Assembly: GCA_028824295.1 (NCBI GenBank) | Contig: JAPPED010000004.1 | Coordinates: 1-35,637, forward strand | Direction of reading: 5' to 3' | DNA: 35,637 nt | Origin: Rhodospirillales bacterium | GTDB taxonomy: Bacteria; Pseudomonadota; Alphaproteobacteria; TMED109 | Shown: piece by piece, positions 30,701-35,637 of the stretch | Numbering within the stretch: position 1 is the stretch's first letter | How the letters are laid out: each line of letters starts with the position of its first letter | The notes under the pieces: model-generated | Databases searched by the model: none | The model's input: the letters and a program-made list of their open reading frames with translations, nothing else | Told to the model about the DNA's origin: nothing | Position numbers and translations under genes: made by a program

Positions 30701-32056
30701 GTGCAGTTTATCGACTTATTTGCAGGCCTCGGAGGATTTCATCTCGCGCTTGGTCGTCTGGGCCATGAGTGCGTATTTGCGTCGGAAGTCGATCGAGATC
30801 TCGCTTCCCTTTATGAGAAGAACTTTGGTATCACTCCGGCGGGTGACATCCGCGCAGTAGATTTAGCGGACATTCCCCCACATGATATTCTCTGTGCAGG
30901 CCTCCCCTGTCAGCCTTTTTCTAAGGCTGGAGAGCAACAGGGCTTGGACTGTCCCCAGTGGGGCGATCTTGTCGATTATGTTGTCCGCATCTTGCGCTAT
31001 CGCAAGCCAACCTACTTTATCATTGAAAATGTTCCAAACCTAGTTCGGCACAACGAAGGAAAGACGTGGAAGAGAATCAAGAGCCAACTCCGCGACGCGG
31101 GGTATGAAGTTGCCGACCACAAGCTGTCTCCGCACCAGTTCGGCGTCCCTCAAATTCGTGAGCGAGCTTTCATCGTTGGTCAGCGAGATCGCTTAGCGAC
31201 CTTTTGCTGGCCTGCCCCGACATTGCCTAGCGAACTGTCAATTCGAACTGTGCTGGAACGAGATCCGAAGGACGCGCGTCAGCTTTCCAGCCAGGCCATA
31301 GAGTATTTGAAAGCTTGGCAGGACTTCCTCAATGTTTTTCCGAGCGATGTGGAGCTTCCGTCGTTCCCCCTTTGGGCGATGGAATTCGGTGCGAGTTACC
31401 CTTATGTCGGGCAAACTCCTCACTCCACCAACTACGGCGGCCTCGACCGCTGGCGGGGAAGCTTCGGTCGACCGCTCAGAGGGTTGTCGCCGGACGATGT
31501 CAAGGCGACCCTCCCTCCCTATGCGCGTGACAGAGTCGACGTCTTCCCGGACTGGAAGATCGACTTCATTCGGAAGAACCGACTTTTCTTTTGCCGGCAC
31601 AAGGCAATCATCCAACCTTGGCTCCCCGCTATCCTTTCGTTTGCGCCCAGCTTCCAGAAGCTGGAATGGAACTGCAAGGGGTGTGAGCGCGACATCTGGA
31701 AGCTCGTCATTCAGTTTCGTGCATCCGGTATCCGCGTGAAGCGCCCGACCACTGCGCCTTCCCTAGTCGCCATGACCACGAGCCAGGTTCCTGTCATCGC
31801 TTGGGAGCGTCGCTATATGACCCCTCGCGAATGCAGTCACTTGCAGAGCATGGCTTCCCTCAAGCATCTTCCCGATGCCAAGGGCACCGCCTTCAAGGCG
31901 CTTGGCAATGCCGTAAACGTTGATGTGGCGGAGGCAGTCGCCCGCGCCTTGCTGCCAGCCAGCATTTCGATGCCCGTCGACAAAGCTACCCGGCCAAATG
32001 TCTCGTACAACTGGCCTGCCCCACAACCAGCGGACGCCTTGGCTCATGTCGGATGA
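30701..32056 (+). CDS. C5-cytosine DNA methyltransferase (Dcm/type II)
   Basis: 451 residues from GTG 30701, with AGGGG a few bases before it and homology beginning at once. Motif I FAGLGGFHLAL (7-17), motif IV PCQPFS with catalytic Cys70, motif VI ENV (109-111), motif VIII QIRERAF (151-157), a long target-recognition region (about 190-380) with an unusual CKGCERD segment, and motif X KALGNAVNVDVAEAVA near the end. It transfers a methyl group from SAM to carbon 5 of cytosine in a site I cannot predict. First gene of a coupled cassette; its stop overlaps the GHKL ATPase start by 11 bases. In that setting it most likely protects host DNA. Confidence 0.93.
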   Translation: MQFIDLFAGLGGFHLALGRLGHECVFASEVDRDLASLYEKNFGITPAGDIRAVDLADIPPHDILCAGLPCQPFSKAGEQQGLDCPQWGDLVDYVVRILRYRKPTYFIIENVPNLVRHNEGKTWKRIKSQLRDAGYEVADHKLSPHQFGVPQIRERAFIVGQRDRLATFCWPAPTLPSELSIRTVLERDPKDARQLSSQAIEYLKAWQDFLNVFPSDVELPSFPLWAMEFGASYPYVGQTPHSTNYGGLDRWRGSFGRPLRGLSPDDVKATLPPYARDRVDVFPDWKIDFIRKNRLFFCRHKAIIQPWLPAILSFAPSFQKLEWNCKGCERDIWKLVIQFRASGIRVKRPTTAPSLVAMTTSQVPVIAWERRYMTPRECSHLQSMASLKHLPDAKGTAFKALGNAVNVDVAEAVARALLPASISMPVDKATRPNVSYNWPAPQPADALAHVG

Positions 32057-33596
32057 AGACGGGCTCGACACTCTCGATACAGTCAGCATCCGGCCAGGTG
32101 TCAGCGTCTTATCTGTTCTACGGCACCTGAACTACAAGCCTTGGTTCGCACTGGCGGAGTTTGTCGACAACGCTGTCCAAAGCTTCTTCGAGCGCCGAGA
32201 TCTACTTGAGCAACTTCACGGCAAGAGCTTCAAGGTCAAGGTTCAAATCAACATCGATTCTAGGCGGCCGGGGAGAATTTCCGTCATAGACAACGCTGGC
32301 GGAATCGCTCGGAAGGATTTTCCCCGCGCGTTCAGACCCGCGGCAGTACCCGTGAACACATCTGGCCTCTCAGAGTTCGGCATGGGAATGAAGAGCGCCG
32401 CTTGCTGGTTCTCTCCCAGATGGTATGTGCGCACCAAAGCTCTCCGAGAACCGGTCGAGCGAACCGTGAGGTTCGATGTAAACAAGATCGTACACGACCA
32501 ACTCGAGGAACTGGACATTACCCGAGCCTCGGCTGATGAAGAACTGCATTTCACCGAGGTCGTGCTCGAAGATCTTCATCACGTTCCTGTCAAGAAGACC
32601 GTCAACAAGATCAAAGAGCATTTGACAGATATCTATCGGGTCTTCATCCGAGAAGGCCTTCTCGATCTCTATTTCAACGATGAGCGCCTCACATATGCAG
32701 AGCCTACCGTCCTTACGACCCCCTATGTTCGGGACAAAGGCGGCAAGACACGAACGTGGCGCAAGGATATACACTTCGACTTTGGCGAAGGTCTGTATGT
32801 CACAGGCTTCGCCGCCCTGCGTGACCCGGGGAACTTCGCTAGATGTGGCTTTGCCTTGTTTCGCCGCGGTCGGCTCATTCAAGGTAGCGGCGACGAGGGT
32901 TACCGCCCACGGCTCATCTACGGACAGCCGGGCAGCTTTCGCTCGCTACGCCTGTTCGGTGAGTTGCATCTTGAGGGCTTCGAAGTCAGCCACACGAAGG
33001 ACGGCTTCCGATGGGACGAGAATGAGCAGCCCTTCCTCGAACTCCTGAAGGATGATCTGGACTCCGACGATCTCCCCCTCCTCAGGCAGGCCGATGACTA
33101 TCGGGCCCTCGCTTCGAAGAACATTCGCAAGCGAACTGCGCAGAAAGCTGTGGATCGAGCCGTCGAGACAATGCAGCAGACGCTGCCGGCAGCGCTTCCT
33201 GCTATAGCCGACGAGCCTCCTGCCGAGACACCAACCCAATCCCTCTCGGCGCAGACAGTCCTGGCACACCGGGAGCTGACGATCGACTTTCGGGGCAAGC
33301 AGTGGCTGATTAAGGTTGAACTCACGGACGAGCCGGCGGAGAGCCAGTGGCTCTCGGTCAGCGACCAACTCGGCAGCGACGCCGCGCCTAACGTGATCGA
33401 GATTCGGGTTGCCCTCGCGCATCCATTCATGGTGAATTTTGCCCAAACAGACCCTGTAGATGTCGAAGCGCTTCTCCGAGTGGCGGCGGCTCTGGCCTTG
33501 GCCGAAAAGTTGGCCCGCCTTTCCGGTCAGAAATACACGGGTACGATCCGACGCAATCTAAACGACATCCTTCGTGAGGCGCTCGCTCAGATATGA
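32046..33596 (+). CDS. GHKL/MORC-like (paraMORC) ATPase
   Basis: 516 residues from ATG 32046, inside the end of the methylase gene. GHKL ATP-binding motifs: N box WFALAEFVDNAVQS (Glu38, Asp41, Asn42), G1 IDNAGGI (81-87), G2 LSEFGMGMKSAA (108-119). The arrangement (short lead, then RHLNYKPWFALAEFVDNA) is that of prokaryotic MORC-like proteins and not histidine kinases; there is no H box or receiver. An S5-like second domain follows (to about 330), then a charged linker and a C-terminal domain with beta strands (LTIDFRGKQWLIKVEL). MORC and MutL ATPases clamp or loop DNA on ATP binding. It should act with the methylase and the Z1 protein. Confidence 0.85.
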   Translation: MSDEDGLDTLDTVSIRPGVSVLSVLRHLNYKPWFALAEFVDNAVQSFFERRDLLEQLHGKSFKVKVQINIDSRRPGRISVIDNAGGIARKDFPRAFRPAAVPVNTSGLSEFGMGMKSAACWFSPRWYVRTKALREPVERTVRFDVNKIVHDQLEELDITRASADEELHFTEVVLEDLHHVPVKKTVNKIKEHLTDIYRVFIREGLLDLYFNDERLTYAEPTVLTTPYVRDKGGKTRTWRKDIHFDFGEGLYVTGFAALRDPGNFARCGFALFRRGRLIQGSGDEGYRPRLIYGQPGSFRSLRLFGELHLEGFEVSHTKDGFRWDENEQPFLELLKDDLDSDDLPLLRQADDYRALASKNIRKRTAQKAVDRAVETMQQTLPAALPAIADEPPAETPTQSLSAQTVLAHRELTIDFRGKQWLIKVELTDEPAESQWLSVSDQLGSDAAPNVIEIRVALAHPFMVNFAQTDPVDVEALLRVAAALALAEKLARLSGQKYTGTIRRNLNDILREALAQI

Positions 33597-33634
33597 GCCA
33601 TATTCGCGAGAGTACACTGGGAAGCGGTCCTTGA
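33593..33634 (+). other. 13-codon ORF between the GHKL and Z1 genes
   Basis: ATG 33593 overlaps the GHKL stop (ATGA) and reads MSHIRESTLGSGP before TGA 33632-33634, which in turn overlaps a TTG that could start the Z1 gene. It may couple translation of the two genes, or be the true N-terminus of the Z1 protein separated by a one-base frameshift. Confidence 0.3.
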
Positions 33635-35610
33635 CCGCCGATCATCCCACTACCGTTGTGACGCCAATCCCGACTACACACGTGCCCGGTGCACAATGGC
33701 AACCCACTGTAGGACCGGAGGCTCGCGGCGTCGTTGAAAGAAAGCGGCTACCCAGAGAAGCTGGCGAGGCAGTCATCGAAGCTGCTGCATCCATCCTGGC
33801 ACGCGGAACCCGCCCGACCAGTCCGCAAGATGATCGGACCGGTCTTGTCGTGGGGTACGTACAGAGCGGTAAGACCCTCTCCTTTACCACTGTCATTGCC
33901 TTAGCTCGCGACAATGGCTATCGGCTTGTTGTTGCCATAGCTGGCACTTCAACTTCCTTACTCAAGCAGTCCACCCGGCGCTTGCGCAACGACTTGTATG
34001 TTGACGATGTTGACGGCTATCTCAGATGGTCAACCTTTACAAACCCTGACGACACTGAAGGAAACCGGCGTTCAATTGAGCAAGTTCTCGACGAGTGGCG
34101 TGATCCTCTCGTTCCACAACATGAACGCCCCACAGTGCTCATAACTGTCATGAAGAATCATCGACATCTTGCAAACCTCTTTGCGCTACTAAACCAACTT
34201 AACTTAAGCGACGTTCCAACACTCATCATTGACGACGAAGCCGATCAGGCCAGTCTCAATACACTAGTTAATCGGGGCAGAGAAAGTACAACATATGGAA
34301 GGCTGCTCGAACTAAGAGATACCGTGCCGTGTCACACGTTCCTTCAATATACAGCTACGCCTCAGGCGCCGCTGCTCATCAACATTATTGATGCTCTCTC
34401 CCCCGATTTCGTTGAAGTTCTGGAGCCGGGCAGGGACTATGCGGGCGGACGCTCATTTTTTTCGGAGACCCGCGGATTGGTCAGCGTCATTCCGTATGAG
34501 GATGTACCGGCCGACGACAATCCGCTCGTAGATCCACCGTGCTCGCTGCTGGATGCGCTCCGCGTTTTTCTGGCGGGTGTTACCTCTGGCCTGATCCAAG
34601 GCCGCAGCCGGAGCAATGCGAATCGATCGATGCTGGTCCATCCATCGAGAGAAACCGCACAGCACCAAGAGTATCGCATTTGGATTGGTCAGGTGTTTGA
34701 CGAGTGGCGACGCGTACTGGCACTGCCGGAAGCGGATCCAGATCGAGTTGACCTGTTGCAGGACTTTCAAGAAGCCTGCTCAGACTTGGCGCTCACTGTT
34801 CCTGATCTTCCCTCCTTCGATGAGCTCAAAGCTATGCTGCCCAGAGCCTTCCGCCTTACGAGCATTGAGGAGGTCAATACGAGAGCAGGCCGTGGAACTC
34901 CATCGATTGATTGGAGTCGCTCATACGGCTGGATCCTTGTGGGCGGCCAAGCAATGGATCGTGGCTTCACGGTGGAGGGCCTGACAGTCACCTACATGCC
35001 CCGCGGCCCGGGGGTCGGCAATGCCGATGCTATACAGCAACGTGGGCGCTTCTTTGGCTACAAGCGCCCATATCTCGGGTATTGCCGCACCTACCTTGAG
35101 CATGACGTTGTCTCCGCGTTCGAAGAATACGTGGAGCACGAGGAGGAAATGAGGCGACAGCTTCAGCAAGTGCGCGATTCTGGCAGCCCTCTCAGCGACT
35201 GGAAGCGTGCCTTCATCCTATCGCCTGCTCTGCGCCCCTGCAGGAGCAACGTCATTCAGTATGACTACGCGCGCGGCCGTTACGCTGATGCATGGTTTGC
35301 ACCTCGCACCGTTCTTTGCGCTCCGAGTGTCATTGATGGCAATCGACGAGCAGTGCTGAGCTTCCTCGACGATCTAACGTTTAGTCCAAATGCGGGAAGC
35401 CCGAACCGAGAACCTGCTCAGATGCATCACATCTGCCGTGATGTACCGATGGTCGACATAATCAATGACCTCCTTGTCCCATACCGACTAACGGCATCGC
35501 GCGATACTCGAGAGATTACTGGAGTGCTGTTGCAGCTATCCCACGCTCTGGAGCAAAATCCAGATGAACGCTGCGTAATCTATGGGGATTATATACCCAC
35601 GTTGACATAG
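33631..35610 (+). CDS. Z1-domain SF2-like ATPase
   Basis: 659 residues if started at TTG 33631 (GGGAAG six bases upstream); GTG 33574 and GTG 33658 are alternatives. Helicase-type motifs: Walker A GYVQSGKT (75-82), Walker B IIDDEAD (199-205), motif III-like YTATPQAP (240-247), then about 200 residues later the Z1 hallmark GGQAMDRGFTVEGLTVTYMP and QQRGRFFGYK, equivalent to motifs V and VI. Z1 proteins are found almost only in predicted restriction systems, beside a methylase, a MORC/MutL-like ATPase and a nuclease. It probably uses ATP to move along or remodel non-self DNA. It carries no nuclease motif that I can see, so cutting needs another gene, probably past the window edge. Confidence 0.88.
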   Translation: MTADHPTTVVTPIPTTHVPGAQWQPTVGPEARGVVERKRLPREAGEAVIEAAASILARGTRPTSPQDDRTGLVVGYVQSGKTLSFTTVIALARDNGYRLVVAIAGTSTSLLKQSTRRLRNDLYVDDVDGYLRWSTFTNPDDTEGNRRSIEQVLDEWRDPLVPQHERPTVLITVMKNHRHLANLFALLNQLNLSDVPTLIIDDEADQASLNTLVNRGRESTTYGRLLELRDTVPCHTFLQYTATPQAPLLINIIDALSPDFVEVLEPGRDYAGGRSFFSETRGLVSVIPYEDVPADDNPLVDPPCSLLDALRVFLAGVTSGLIQGRSRSNANRSMLVHPSRETAQHQEYRIWIGQVFDEWRRVLALPEADPDRVDLLQDFQEACSDLALTVPDLPSFDELKAMLPRAFRLTSIEEVNTRAGRGTPSIDWSRSYGWILVGGQAMDRGFTVEGLTVTYMPRGPGVGNADAIQQRGRFFGYKRPYLGYCRTYLEHDVVSAFEEYVEHEEEMRRQLQQVRDSGSPLSDWKRAFILSPALRPCRSNVIQYDYARGRYADAWFAPRTVLCAPSVIDGNRRAVLSFLDDLTFSPNAGSPNREPAQMHHICRDVPMVDIINDLLVPYRLTASRDTREITGVLLQLSHALEQNPDERCVIYGDYIPTLT

Positions 35611-35637
35611 CGGCCCCTTCCGCCTAGCCTGCCGCCT

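Larger units (their letters stand above)
24619..35637. mobile_element. Integrative element at tRNA-fMet, left end and first 11 kb
   Basis: Left border: the tRNA-fMet half at 24619-24663. Next to it a complete tyrosine integrase, then a DUF4143 ATPase, a toxin-antitoxin pair, a lipase, a decayed transposase and a methylase-GHKL-Z1 cassette. Base composition drops visibly to the right of about 28.8 kb, so the cargo has more than one origin. The right border is not in the window. No conjugation or phage structural genes are seen, so it may be a genomic (defence) island instead of an ICE or prophage. Confidence 0.75.

Overview
The window looks like a chromosomal piece of a GC-rich (roughly 62-66 % by eye) Gram-negative bacterium, most likely a proteobacterium. 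The pointers are lipoboxes and export signals on several proteins, a cytochrome c', a Bat/aerotolerance-type operon with a DUF4381 gene, and an SRAP remnant that begins MCGKF, a start I associate with alphaproteobacteria. I cannot name a genus.

Layout. (1) 1-5277: a tightly overlapping operon, (moxR)-DUF58-DUF4381-batA-batB-like-batC-like-batD, with 4-11 base overlaps at every junction. It is an envelope VWA/TPR complex driven by a MoxR AAA ATPase whose gene is cut by the window edge. (2) 5.4-24.5 kb: scattered single genes for small-molecule and envelope functions: two alpha/beta hydrolases, DUF1330, an ABM-type monooxygenase-like protein, an HCCA-isomerase/DsbA-like protein, DUF6152 plus a DUF6644-like membrane protein, an Nramp-related transporter without the canonical metal motif, two TbpB-like lipoproteins, a class II aldolase, an SGNH esterase, an RHH protein, SRPBCC, cytochrome c' and a damaged HupE. 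Between them lies unusually dense gene debris: SulP, S24 peptidase, tyrosine recombinase, RHH paralogue, SRAP, HNH and HpcH/HpaI aldolase remnants, and a duplicated small-protein gene.

(3) 24619 to the right edge: an integrated element. Its left end is a 45-base 3' half of tRNA-fMet on the minus strand, which stops at the anticodon loop. A tyrosine integrase gene reads inward from it. The cargo is a DUF4143 ATPase, a HigBA-type toxin-antitoxin pair whose toxin is frameshifted, a secreted class-3 lipase, a decayed transposase and, at the right edge, a three-gene defence cassette of visibly lower GC.

(4) The most interesting part is that cassette, 30701-35610: a C5-cytosine DNA methyltransferase, a GHKL/MORC-like (paraMORC) ATPase and a Z1-domain SF2-type ATPase. 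The first two genes overlap by 11 bases; the start of the third is unresolved but abuts or overlaps the second. This matches the layout of predicted restriction systems in which the methylase marks self DNA and the GHKL and Z1 ATPases are thought to sense and remodel foreign DNA. No nuclease is visible before the window ends, so the effector (often a PD-(D/E)XK, Vsr or AIPR protein) probably lies just beyond. The far attachment site, with an intact tRNA-fMet, is also expected to the right.
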